This document shows positions 1-6,210 of a stretch of 8,317 nucleotides of DNA, piece after piece. The DNA comes from Pseudomonadota bacterium (GTDB lineage Bacteria > Pseudomonadota > Alphaproteobacteria > Rhodobacterales > Rhodobacteraceae), in NCBI GenBank assembly GCA_027592105.1, contig JAQCLA010000106.1, forward strand, positions 1-8,317, given 5' to 3'. A model generated the notes under the pieces. The model had not been told where the DNA came from. It did not search any database and saw nothing but the letters and a program-made list of their open reading frames with translations. The position numbers and the translations under genes are program-made. Positions within the stretch are counted from its first letter, which is position 1, and every line of letters begins with the position of its first letter.

Positions 1-38
1 TTTTTCAGCGTCTCGACGCGTTCGTCGGTCCAGGACAT
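1..38 (-). CDS. gcrA: GcrA cell cycle regulator, N-terminal fragment (runs off the left edge)
   Basis: Only the first 12 codons are inside the window. They read MSWTDERVETLK, which matches the highly conserved opening of GcrA (MSWTDERVE.LKKLW), an alphaproteobacterial protein that binds sigma-70 holoenzyme and methylated GANTC promoters to control the cell cycle. The ATG at 38 is well supported: AGGAG lies at 45-49 with a 6-nt spacer. The gene is on the same strand as, and downstream of, the EamA transporter gene, with a 124-bp gap holding a conspicuous palindrome. Assignment rests on the N-terminal signature only; the rest of the protein is not visible. Confidence 0.78.
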   Translation of the reverse strand, partial: MSWTDERVETLK

Positions 39-44
39 GCCCGT

Positions 45-49
45 CTCCT
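45..49 (-). promoter_or_regulatory. Strong ribosome binding site of gcrA
   Basis: AGGAG on the minus strand, 6 nt before the ATG at 38. It fixes the gcrA start and contrasts with the weak sites in front of metR and pcs. Confidence 0.7.
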
Positions 50-80
50 GATCTGAGGGCCGAATTCAAACAGCGCGGCC

Positions 81-108
81 CAAGACCACCTCATATGACG
101 GGGTCTTG
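81..108. promoter_or_regulatory. 28-bp near-palindrome upstream of gcrA, candidate operator
   Basis: The arms CAAGACC (81-87) and GGTCTTG (102-108) are perfect reverse complements and are concentric with a perfect 8-bp inner palindrome TCATATGA (91-98). Twelve of 14 symmetric positions pair. The element ends 43 bp before the gcrA ribosome binding region's ATG boundary side (gcrA starts at 38). It is not followed by a T-run on the minus strand, so a protein-binding site or control element is more likely than an intrinsic terminator. No binding protein can be named from sequence; a role in gcrA transcription is inference from position. Confidence 0.4.
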
Positions 109-162
109 ACCGGAATTGAAGCCCCATTCTAGCCGGGCCACGGTTGGGCGCAAGGCCAAGCC

Positions 163-1164
163 TTATTTGTTGCGCCGATGCACAGCCTCGCGCCAAGCCA
201 AAAGCCCCGCGCCGCAGATGATGGTCAGTGCGCCCAGCAGGCTGACCGCGGTGGGAATGACGCCGAAGATCGCCCCATCATAGATCGCCGCAAAGACCAG
301 CGTGAGATAGGAGAACGGCGTGATGAAGCTGGCATCGGCGCGCGCCAAGGCATTGATGAAGAAGACCTGCGCACAGGCCATGACGCAGCCAAGCGCGATC
401 ATGCCCGCCCATTGCGCCCCTGTGGGCGGCTGCCAGACCCAGAAGACCGCACAAGCGGCGATCACAAGGCCGATGGAATTATTGAGCAACAAGATCTGCG
501 CCGGGCGCTCGCGGCCCGACAGCCGCTTCATGAAGATCAATTCCAACCCCAGCGCACAGGCCGCACCAAGCGCCAAAAGCGCGCCGGTCTGCATCACCGC
601 GCTGCCGGGGCGGATCAAGATCATCGCACCGGTCAAGGCGATGGCGGCGGCCAGCCAACGCCAGCGGCCCACACGCTCGCCCAAAAGCGGGATAGCAAGG
701 ACCATCGCCAGAACCGGGTTGAGAAACGAGATCGCGGTTGCATCCGAGAGCGGGATGGTCGCGGCGGCAGCAAACATCAAGGTAACACCGGCCCAGCCGC
801 AAAAGGTGCGGATCGCATGGGTTTTGACATCGGGTCTGCTGAATTGCGGGCGCAAAGCCGCGACCGTCGCCGCGATCACGACCCATGCAAAGAGAAAGCG
901 CCCGAAACTGACCTGAAGCGGGTGAAGGGCTGGGCCGAGCCTATCCGTGCCAAGCGCCTTGGCAATCAAGGTGGTGCCGGCCAAAAGCGCCGTGGCGCAG
1001 ATCATCAGCGCGATCGCCCGGCCCGGTTCCGCATGCCGCTTGGGTGCGGGCAAGGCCGCTGGTGGCACAAGCGCCTGTGGCGTCAAGGGCTGCGTCTTGG
1101 GCAAATCCTTTGGCCTTTTCGCATTATAGCCCCAGACACCAGCGCAGGATCGCCTTTTGCGCAT
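163..1164 (-). CDS. EamA/DMT-superfamily membrane transporter
   Basis: Predicted inner-membrane permease of the drug/metabolite transporter superfamily with two EamA repeats, about ten hydrophobic helices from residue 50 onward. The first repeat carries the typical stretch PLSDATAISFLNPVLAMVLA, then LLGERVGRWRW and a RPG end near residue 186. The second repeat ends in GALTIICGAGLLAW near residue 320, before a short basic tail. Substrate is not readable from sequence. The start is uncertain: the ATG at 1164 lies 41 bp inside argF and has a poor ribosome binding site. A GTG at 1068 gives 301 residues, closer to the usual family length of about 300, with AGG a few bases upstream; a TTG at 1104 is a weaker option. 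Either way the gene follows argF without a gap and is probably in the same transcript, with gcrA next downstream. Confidence 0.88.
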   Translation of the reverse strand: MRKRRSCAGVWGYNAKRPKDLPKTQPLTPQALVPPAALPAPKRHAEPGRAIALMICATALLAGTTLIAKALGTDRLGPALHPLQVSFGRFLFAWVVIAATVAALRPQFSRPDVKTHAIRTFCGWAGVTLMFAAAATIPLSDATAISFLNPVLAMVLAIPLLGERVGRWRWLAAAIALTGAMILIRPGSAVMQTGALLALGAACALGLELIFMKRLSGRERPAQILLLNNSIGLVIAACAVFWVWQPPTGAQWAGMIALGCVMACAQVFFINALARADASFITPFSYLTLVFAAIYDGAIFGVIPTAVSLLGALTIICGAGLLAWREAVHRRNK

Positions 1165-2050
1165 GCAGCCGGTTCTCGGCCTCGTCGAAGACCACGGATT
1201 GCGGCCCGTCCATCACCGCATCGGTGACCTCTTCGTTGCGATGGGCGGGAAGGCAATGCATGAACAGCGCGTCGGGCTTAGCCTGCGCCATCAGTGCCGC
1301 GTTGACCTGGTAGGGGCGCAGCTGGTTATGACGGCGCTCGCGGGTGGTTTGGCTGTCATGCATCGACACCCAAGTATCGGTCACCACCAGATCGGCCCCC
1401 GCCACTGCGCGGGCGGGATCGCGGATGATCTCGACAGCCACGCCTTTGGCGCGTGCCTCCTCGAGGAAGACCCGCTCGGGGTCGAGCGGTTCTGGCCCGG
1501 AAAAGATCAGGTCGAACCCGAATTGCCCCGCCGCATGGGCAAAGCTTGCAAAGACATTATTGCCATCCCCGCACCACACCACCTTTTTGCCCGCGATGGG
1601 GCCGCGATGCTCCTCGTAGGTCTGGATATCGGCCATGATCTGGCAGGGGTGGGTGCGGTTGGTCAGCCCGTTGATCACGGGGACGGTGGCATGTTCGGCC
1701 ATTTCCAGCAGCACATCCTCTTCATAGGTGCGCAGCATGATCAAATCGACATAGCGCGACAGCACGCGCGCGGTATCAGCGATGGTTTCGCCATGGCCGA
1801 GCTGCATCTCGGAGCCGGTCAACACCATGGTCTGCCCGCCCATTTGGCGCACGCCGACATCGAAGCTGACACGGGTGCGGGTCGAGGGTTTCTCGAAGAT
1901 CAGCGCGACCATGCGACCGGCCAAAGGCTGGTCGTCATCAAGCGCACCCTTGGGGCGGTCTGCGCGCGCGCGCTTCATCGCCGCCGCCTGATCGATCATG
2001 CTGCGCAGCTGGGTGGGATCGGTTTTGTTGATATCGAGGAAATGGGGCAT
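1124..2050 (-). CDS. argF: Ornithine carbamoyltransferase
   Basis: Cytoplasmic enzyme that joins ornithine and carbamoyl phosphate to give citrulline, the sixth step of arginine synthesis. The 308-residue product has every family signature: the carbamoyl-phosphate loop STRTR at residues 56-60, HPCQ at 134-137, the ornithine-binding DTWVSM at 225-230 and the catalytic HCLP at 265-268. The frame stays open to 2128, but the extra 26 codons come from the G-rich repeat and are not family-like; the ATG at 2050 (MPHFLDI) gives the normal N-terminus and length. It follows argD on the same strand with an 86-bp gap containing repeat copy A, and its TAA at 1124-1126 lies inside the beginning of the transporter frame. 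The catabolic form (arcB) is possible in principle, but the argD neighbour argues for biosynthesis. Confidence 0.96.
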   Translation of the reverse strand: MPHFLDINKTDPTQLRSMIDQAAAMKRARADRPKGALDDDQPLAGRMVALIFEKPSTRTRVSFDVGVRQMGGQTMVLTGSEMQLGHGETIADTARVLSRYVDLIMLRTYEEDVLLEMAEHATVPVINGLTNRTHPCQIMADIQTYEEHRGPIAGKKVVWCGDGNNVFASFAHAAGQFGFDLIFSGPEPLDPERVFLEEARAKGVAVEIIRDPARAVAGADLVVTDTWVSMHDSQTTRERRHNQLRPYQVNAALMAQAKPDALFMHCLPAHRNEEVTDAVMDGPQSVVFDEAENRLHAQKAILRWCLGL

Positions 2051-2079
2051 CGGTCTGGCCTTTCGGCTAAGGGTGGAGC

Positions 2080-2133
2080 GAGGGGGCTGTCTGCCCCCCT
2101 CGACCCCCCGAGAGTATTTGGAAAGCAAAGATG
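2080..2133 (+). repeat. G/C-rich intergenic repeat, copy A (argD-argF gap)
   Basis: Reading on the plus strand it has a hairpin GGGGGC-tgtct-GCCCCC (2082-2087 with 2093-2098), then a run of C, then GAGAGTATTTGG and an A-rich tail. Copy B at 3433-3490 has the same order of parts when read on the minus strand, so the two are diverged copies in opposite orientation. The element lies antisense to argD-argF transcription and just upstream of argF, so the mRNA leader of argF carries its complement. Elements of this design are familiar from intergenic regions of Rhodobacteraceae genomes (from memory; no name is known to me). Confidence 0.6.
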
Positions 2134-2136
2134 GGA

Positions 2137-3327
2137 TCAGGCAGCCGCAATCTTTTTGCTGACGGCGCTTGCAGCAGTATCAAGTCGGGCGATGCCTAGG
2201 GCGATCTCATCTTCGGTGATGGTCAGCGCCGGCAGGATGCGCACGACATTGTCGCCTGCGGGCACGGTCAGGATTTCGGCCGCGTAACCGGCGGCGACGA
2301 TATCGGTGTTGAGCGCCTTGCATTTGAGCCCAAGCATCAGCCCCGCGCCGCGCACGCCTTCGAAAACATCGGGGTGGGCAGCCACAAGCCCTTCAAGCTT
2401 TTGGCGTAGAAAGCCTGATTTCTTGCGCACATCCTCAAGGAAACGGGGCTTGGTGATTTCGTCCATCACCGCCGCCCCTACGGCGCAACCAAGCGGGTTG
2501 CCGCCATAGGTCGAGCCATGCGTACCTGCCGTCATGCCGCGCGCGGCGCTTTCGGTCGCCAAAAGCGCGCCGATCGGGTAGCCGCCGCCTATGCCCTTGG
2601 CCACCATCATGATGTCGGGGGTGATCCCCGCCCATTCATGCGCAAAGAGCCGCCCCGTGCGGCCAACACCGCATTGGATCTCGTCAAAGATCAGCAGCAG
2701 CCCATGTTCGTCGCACAGATCGCGCAGCCCTTTGAGGCATTGATCGGGCAAAGGCCGGATACCGCTTTCGCCTTGCACCGGTTCGACCATGATCGCACCC
2801 ACATCGGGGGCTGCCGCCGCTTCGCGCAGTGCCGCGTGATCACCAAAGGGCAATTGCCGGAAACCCGGCAAAAGCGGGCCGAAGCCCTTGGTCAGCTTTT
2901 CCGAACCCGCCGCCGAGATCGCGGCGATCGAGCGGCCGTGAAAAGCCCCCTCGAAGGTCAGGATCGTCGTGCGATCTGGCGTGTCGCTCTCATGCCAATA
3001 TTTGCGCGCCATCTTGACGGCAAGCTCGGTCGCCTCGGTGCCCGAGTTGCAGAAAAATACCGTGTCGGCGAAGCTATGTTCGACCAGCCGCTCGGCCAGC
3101 GCCTCTTGCTGGGGGACGATATAGAGGTTCGATGTGTGCCACAGTGCACCCGCCTGTTCGGTCAGGGCCTTGACCAGCGCAGGGTGCCCGTGGCCCAGCG
3201 ACATCACCGCGATGCCCGATCCGAAATCAAGGAAACGTCGCCCGTCGCCCGTGATCATCCACGCGCCTTCGCCTTTGACGAAGGACAGTTTGGCGCGGTT
3301 GTAGCTCGGCAGGACAGGCGAAATCAT
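2137..3327 (-). CDS. argD: Acetylornithine aminotransferase (class III PLP aminotransferase)
   Basis: Cytoplasmic pyridoxal-phosphate enzyme that transaminates N-acetylglutamate semialdehyde to N-acetylornithine in arginine synthesis; ArgD homologues often also act as succinyldiaminopimelate aminotransferase for lysine. In the 396-residue product the cofactor site is clear: NSGTEA at 94-99, FHGR at 129-132, IFDEIQ with the pyridine-binding Asp at 215, the Schiff-base Lys 244 in VAKGIGGGYP, and HGSTYGGNPL near 270. The N-terminus ISPVLPSYNRAKLSFVKGEG is typical of ArgD. I chose the ATG at 3327 because GGAG sits 6 nt before it; an in-frame ATG at 3339 would add only four residues. argF follows in the same direction. 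metF lies 166 bp upstream on the same strand, but a repeat that may terminate transcription separates them, and argD has its own candidate promoter. Confidence 0.95.
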   Translation of the reverse strand: MISPVLPSYNRAKLSFVKGEGAWMITGDGRRFLDFGSGIAVMSLGHGHPALVKALTEQAGALWHTSNLYIVPQQEALAERLVEHSFADTVFFCNSGTEATELAVKMARKYWHESDTPDRTTILTFEGAFHGRSIAAISAAGSEKLTKGFGPLLPGFRQLPFGDHAALREAAAAPDVGAIMVEPVQGESGIRPLPDQCLKGLRDLCDEHGLLLIFDEIQCGVGRTGRLFAHEWAGITPDIMMVAKGIGGGYPIGALLATESAARGMTAGTHGSTYGGNPLGCAVGAAVMDEITKPRFLEDVRKKSGFLRQKLEGLVAAHPDVFEGVRGAGLMLGLKCKALNTDIVAAGYAAEILTVPAGDNVVRILPALTITEDEIALGIARLDTAASAVSKKIAAA

Positions 3328-3357
3328 CTCCGTCTCCATGACTGGACCTAAAGATCC

Positions 3358-3386
3358 TGCATTGCGCAGGGCGTGGCCCGAGTCAA
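3358..3386 (-). promoter_or_regulatory. Candidate argD promoter with a small dyad over the -10
   Basis: On the minus strand TTGACT (3386-3381, five of six to the -35 consensus) is followed after 17 bp by AATGCA (3363-3358), a poor -10. A perfect 5-bp inverted repeat CCTGC-N5-GCAGG (3356-3370) covers the -10 position and could be an operator. Transcription would start roughly 20 bp before the argD ATG. The -35 is persuasive, the -10 is not. Confidence 0.35.
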
Positions 3387-3432
3387 TTGATGGATCGTGT
3401 TGGGGTCGCGCCAGCGCGAAGATCGCTGCCCC

Positions 3433-3490
3433 TTCTCTGTTTCAAAAATATCCCGGGGGAGGCCGTAGGCCGGGGGCAGAGCCCCCTCTT
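3433..3490 (-). repeat. G/C-rich intergenic repeat, copy B, possible metF terminator
   Basis: On the minus strand it begins 4 bp after the metF stop. It reads: hairpin GGGGGC-tct-GCCCCC, second hairpin GGCC-tac-GGCC, CCCCCGGG, then ATATTTTT and an A/G-rich tail. The order of parts matches copy A at 2080-2133 read on the other strand. Strong hairpins followed by five T in the direction of metF transcription could end the metF transcript, so metF and argD may be separate units. The terminator role is inference; the hairpins and T-run are visible. Confidence 0.6.
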
Positions 3491-3493
3491 TGC

Positions 3494-4360
3494 TTATGCG
3501 ACCTCTGACAAGGCGACCTTGGGCATGACGCCCAGCGCGGCACAGACATCGCGCGTCAGGTCGGGGGCGTTGAGGGTGTAGAAATGCAAATCCTCCACCC
3601 CGCCTGCGATCAGATCGGTGCAAAGCTCGGTCGCAAGCGCGGTCGACAACAGTTGTTCGCGCCCGTCACGGATCGCTTTGTCATAGGCCTCATCCAGCCA
3701 CGCAGGGATCGCGGTGCCGCAGCTTTGGGCGAATTTGTGCACACCGGTCCAGCTATTGATCGGCAAGATGCCGGGGATGATCGGCGTATGGATGCCCGCG
3801 GCCGCGCAGGCATCGCGGAAGCGAAAGAATGTCTCGGCCTCGAAAAAGAACTGGGTGATGGCCGAGGAAGCGCCCGCATCGATCTTGCGCTTGAGGTAAT
3901 CGACGCAGTCTTGCATCGATCCCGCTTCGGGGTGGGGGTCGGGGTAGGCACCGACCCGCAGGTGAAACTTGCCCATTTCGGCCAGGGCCGCGATCAAGGC
4001 GATGGAATCGGCGAAACCATCGGGGTGCGGGGTGAAGCGGCCCTGACCTTTCGGCGGGTCACCGCGGAGCGCCACGATCTGGGTGACGCCGGCGGCGGCA
4101 TAGCTTTCGGCGATGGCCAGCGTCTCGGCGCGGGTGGCATCGACGCAGGTCAGATGCGCGGCCACCTGCACACCGTAATTGGCATGGATCGTCTTGACGG
4201 CGTCATGGGTCAGCGTGCGCGTCGTGCCGCCCGCCCCGTAGGTGACCGAGACAAACTCGGGCGCAAGCGGGGCCAGCACGCCAAGTGTCTCCCAAAGCCG
4301 GAAAGAGGCTTCCAGCGATTTGGGGGGAAAGAACTCGAACGAAACGCGGGGGCTGGGCAT
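3494..4360 (-). CDS. metF: 5,10-methylenetetrahydrofolate reductase
   Basis: Flavoprotein that reduces methylenetetrahydrofolate to 5-methyltetrahydrofolate, the methyl donor for methionine synthase. The 288-residue product is close to the 296 residues of the E. coli enzyme and covers the whole (beta/alpha)8 barrel: SFEFFPPK at 7-14 with the catalytic Glu 9, TYGAGG at 40-45, LRGDPP at 98-103 with the folate-binding Asp 101, QFFFE at 170-174 and HFYTLN at 259-264 near the end. The ATG at 4360 has GGATAG just upstream on the minus strand. The gene is transcribed divergently from metR across a 93-bp gap with a central dyad, the classical layout for activation by MetR with homocysteine. Confidence 0.96.
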   Translation of the reverse strand: MPSPRVSFEFFPPKSLEASFRLWETLGVLAPLAPEFVSVTYGAGGTTRTLTHDAVKTIHANYGVQVAAHLTCVDATRAETLAIAESYAAAGVTQIVALRGDPPKGQGRFTPHPDGFADSIALIAALAEMGKFHLRVGAYPDPHPEAGSMQDCVDYLKRKIDAGASSAITQFFFEAETFFRFRDACAAAGIHTPIIPGILPINSWTGVHKFAQSCGTAIPAWLDEAYDKAIRDGREQLLSTALATELCTDLIAGGVEDLHFYTLNAPDLTRDVCAALGVMPKVALSEVA

Positions 4361-4393
4361 GATCTATCCAATGCTTGATCTCTTGGGCATGGA

Positions 4394-4419
4394 TGTCGCA
4401 TAGACTGGGCTTTGCGGCA
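4394..4419. promoter_or_regulatory. Central dyad between metF and metR, candidate MetR operator
   Basis: TGTCGCATAG (4394-4403) and CTTTGCGGCA (4410-4419) are inverted arms matching at 8 of 10 positions around a 6-bp spacer. The dyad centre (4406.5) coincides with the midpoint of the 93-bp gap (4407), so it is 33 to 34 bp from each start codon. LysR-type regulators normally bind such dyads between their own gene and a divergent target. The arms do not fit the enterobacterial MetR box (TGAA-N5-TTCA), so a lineage-specific motif is proposed. Confidence 0.5.
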
Positions 4420-4429
4420 AATTCATAAT
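4401..4429 (+). promoter_or_regulatory. Candidate metR promoter overlapping the dyad
   Basis: TAGACT (4401-4406, four of six) and CATAAT (4424-4429, five of six to TATAAT) are 17 bp apart. Transcription would begin near 4436, about 18 nt before the metR ATG at 4454. The -35 lies inside the central dyad, so MetR bound there would block this promoter, consistent with negative autoregulation known for LysR-type proteins. Confidence 0.45.
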
Positions 4430-4453
4430 CTTCAAGATCAATATGAGTCACAC

Positions 4454-5359
4454 ATGCATCTCGAGTTTCGGCACCTGCGCACTATCAAGGCCATTCATGA
4501 GGAGGGCGGGCTGGCGCGCGCGGCCGATCGGCTGCACATCACGCAAAGCGCGCTGAGCCATCAGATCAAGGGGCTGGAGGATCAGGCGGGGCTTGAGTTG
4601 TTCGTGCGCCGCTCCAAGCCGATGAAGCTGTCGCCTGCGGGGATCAAGCTATTGCGGCTGGCCGAGGAGGTTTTGCCGCGCATCGCGGCGCTGGAAGATG
4701 AGTTCGACAATCTGCGCAAGGGCAAATCAGGCCGCCTGCATATCGCGATTGAATGTCATGCCTGTTTCGATTGGCTTTTGCCGGTGCTCGACGCGTTTCG
4801 CGTGGGCTGGCCCGATATCGATGTCGATATCCGCCCCGGCCTGCAATTCGAGGCGCTGCCTGCGCTTTTGCGCGAGGAGGTGGATTTTGTCGTCTCCTCC
4901 GACCCCGAGAACTTGGCCGGTGTCGATTTCACGCCGCTGTTTGATTATGAGCCCGTTTTTGTGTGTGCCGCCGACCATCCGCTAGCGGCCAAACCTTTTA
5001 TCGAAGCGGCTGATTTCGCCGATCAGGCGCTGATCACCTATCCGGTGGAGCGCGCGCGGCTTGATGTGTTCAGCCAGCTTTTGTTCGCGGCCGGGGTCGA
5101 GCCGAAATCGATCCGGCAGGTGGAATTATCGGCGGTGATCTTGTTGCTTGTCGCCTCTGGGCGCGGGGTGGCGGTGTTGCCTGATTGGGTGGTGCGCGAT
5201 CATGCCAAGCATCCCTCGTTGGTGACGCGGCGGCTGACCGAAAATGGGATCACGCGGCGGCTCTATGGTGCGACGCGGGCCGCTGATACGGCCAAGCCCT
5301 TCATGGCGCAGATGCTCAAGCTGAGCCGTAGTGAGCCGCCCAAGCTACAACGCAGATGA
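4454..5359 (+). CDS. metR: MetR, LysR-family regulator of methionine synthesis
   Basis: DNA-binding regulator of 301 residues. The N-terminal winged helix-turn-helix covers about residues 4-62 (FRHLRTIKAIHEEGGLARAA, then ITQSALSHQIKGLE). The effector domain resembles E. coli MetR rather than generic LysR proteins: RLHIAIECHAC at 94-104, PALLREEVDFVVSSD, FDYEPVF, DHPLAAKPF, and ITYPVERARLDVF. In E. coli this domain senses homocysteine. The frame is open from an ATG at 4412, but that would start upstream of the proposed transcription start and inside the dyad; MHLEFRHL at 4454 matches the family start, although its ribosome binding site is weak. It is divergent from metF and its stop overlaps the GDPD start in ATGA at 5356-5359, so the two are likely co-translated. 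Confidence 0.93.
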   Translation: MHLEFRHLRTIKAIHEEGGLARAADRLHITQSALSHQIKGLEDQAGLELFVRRSKPMKLSPAGIKLLRLAEEVLPRIAALEDEFDNLRKGKSGRLHIAIECHACFDWLLPVLDAFRVGWPDIDVDIRPGLQFEALPALLREEVDFVVSSDPENLAGVDFTPLFDYEPVFVCAADHPLAAKPFIEAADFADQALITYPVERARLDVFSQLLFAAGVEPKSIRQVELSAVILLLVASGRGVAVLPDWVVRDHAKHPSLVTRRLTENGITRRLYGATRAADTAKPFMAQMLKLSRSEPPKLQRR

Positions 5360-6132
5360 GCGCGCCTCATCCCTTTTTGGCCCATCCGCGCCCCTTGGCC
5401 GTCGCCCATCGCGGTGGATCGCTGGAGGCGGAGGAAAACACCATGGCCGCGTTTCAGCATGCGGTGGACCTAGGATACACCCATATCGAGACCGATGTGC
5501 ATGCGACCCGCGATGGGGTGGCGGTGATCCATCATGATGCGACGCTGGCGCGGATGATGGGCGATCCGCGCGCGATTGCCGATCTGGATTGGGCCGAACT
5601 GGCGCTTGTGCGCAGCTTGCGTGGGGCGGCCATCCCGCGGGTTGATGCGCTTTTGGCGGCGTTTCCCGATCTGAACATCACCTTCGAGTTGAAATGCGAC
5701 CGGGTGGCTGCGCCCTTGGCCGATGCGATCACGCGGGCGGGTGCTGTGGGCCGGGTCTGTGTCGGGTCGTTTTCGGCTGCGCGGACGGCGGCGATACGGG
5801 GGCTTTTGGGCCCTGATCTCTGCTGGTCGCCTGCTCATGCGGGGGTGGGCGCGCTTTGGCTGGCAGGGTTCGGCCTGCCCCTGCCGCGCCCCGATTTCGC
5901 CGTGGTGCAGGTGCCGCCCGTGTTTCGCGGCATTCCGGTGGTGACCCGGCGTTTCATGGCGGCGGCCACGCGGCTTGGGGTCGATGTGCAGGTCTGGACG
6001 GTCAATGAGCCCGACCAGATGGTGCATCTGCTCGATCTTGGGGTGGGGGCGATCATGACGGATCGGCCGCTTGTGCTGCGCGATTTGCTGCAAGCGCGCG
6101 GTCAATGGCAGCCCGATCCGTCGCGCGCATGA
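5356..6132 (+). CDS. Glycerophosphodiester phosphodiesterase (GDPD family, UgpQ-like)
   Basis: Hydrolyses glycerophosphodiesters, the deacylation products of phospholipids such as glycerophosphocholine, to glycerol 3-phosphate and the free alcohol. The 258-residue TIM-barrel protein has the full active site: catalytic His 18 in AHRGG, E-N-T at 27-29, metal ligands Glu 45 and Asp 47 in IETDVHATRDG, second catalytic His 60 in HHD, and Glu 111/Lys 113 in FELKCD. VGSFS and the C-terminal QVWTVNEPDQM and GAIMTDRP are also typical. There is no signal peptide, so it should act in the cytoplasm. The ATG overlaps the metR stop by 4 bp, pointing to translational coupling. Sequence alone does not tell which head group is preferred; pcs nearby makes choline an attractive guess. 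Confidence 0.93.
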   Translation: MSAPHPFLAHPRPLAVAHRGGSLEAEENTMAAFQHAVDLGYTHIETDVHATRDGVAVIHHDATLARMMGDPRAIADLDWAELALVRSLRGAAIPRVDALLAAFPDLNITFELKCDRVAAPLADAITRAGAVGRVCVGSFSAARTAAIRGLLGPDLCWSPAHAGVGALWLAGFGLPLPRPDFAVVQVPPVFRGIPVVTRRFMAAATRLGVDVQVWTVNEPDQMVHLLDLGVGAIMTDRPLVLRDLLQARGQWQPDPSRA

Positions 6133-6152
6133 GGCGGCTGCGATCTAGCGGC

Positions 6153-6181
6153 TTGGCATTCCCCGGTCCGGCGCTTATACG
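6153..6181 (+). promoter_or_regulatory. Candidate sigma-70 promoter of suhB
   Basis: TTGGCA (6153-6158, five of six) and TATACG (6176-6181, four of six) are separated by exactly 17 bp in the 78-bp gap between the GDPD gene and suhB. Start of transcription would be near 6188, leaving a leader of about 23 nt that holds the GGAGAG ribosome binding site at 6199-6204. Confidence 0.55.
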
Positions 6182-6210
6182 CGCGGCTTGTCTGCGACGG
6201 AGAGACCAGC

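Larger units (their letters stand above)
4375..4441. promoter_or_regulatory. Outer inverted repeat in the metF-metR gap
   Basis: TTGATCT (4375-4381) and AGATCAA (4435-4441) are perfect 7-bp inverted arms. Their centre, 4408, is about one base from the midpoint of the gap. They bracket the inner dyad and each lies near one of the two start codons, so they might be secondary regulator sites, but 7-bp arms 53 bp apart can also arise by chance. Confidence 0.3.

Noticed and set aside
152..164. Small hairpin AAGGC-N3-GCCTT at the transporter stop codon as a terminator
   Set aside because: The stem is only 5 bp and no T-run follows on the minus strand, so termination is not supported.
178..1227. 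A 349-residue open frame on the plus strand opposite the transporter and argF end
   Set aside because: Highly charged, low-hydrophobicity translation rich in Arg, Asp and Gly with no family features; it is the mirror of real minus-strand codons in high-GC DNA.
1157..2287. A 376-residue plus-strand open frame across argF into argD
   Set aside because: It is antisense to two conserved enzymes and shows no recognisable domain; long antisense frames are expected at this base composition.
2518..3351. A 277-residue plus-strand open frame opposite argD
   Set aside because: Arg-rich translation without motifs, fully antisense to a clear ArgD.
3348..3623. A 91-residue minus-strand frame over the metF end and the metF-argD gap
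   Set aside because: Half of it is out-of-frame metF sequence and the rest is the G-rich repeat; no ribosome binding site or family likeness.
4412..4453. Upstream ATG giving MetR 14 extra residues
   Set aside because: The extra residues are not family-like and the codon lies inside the central dyad, upstream of the proposed transcription start.
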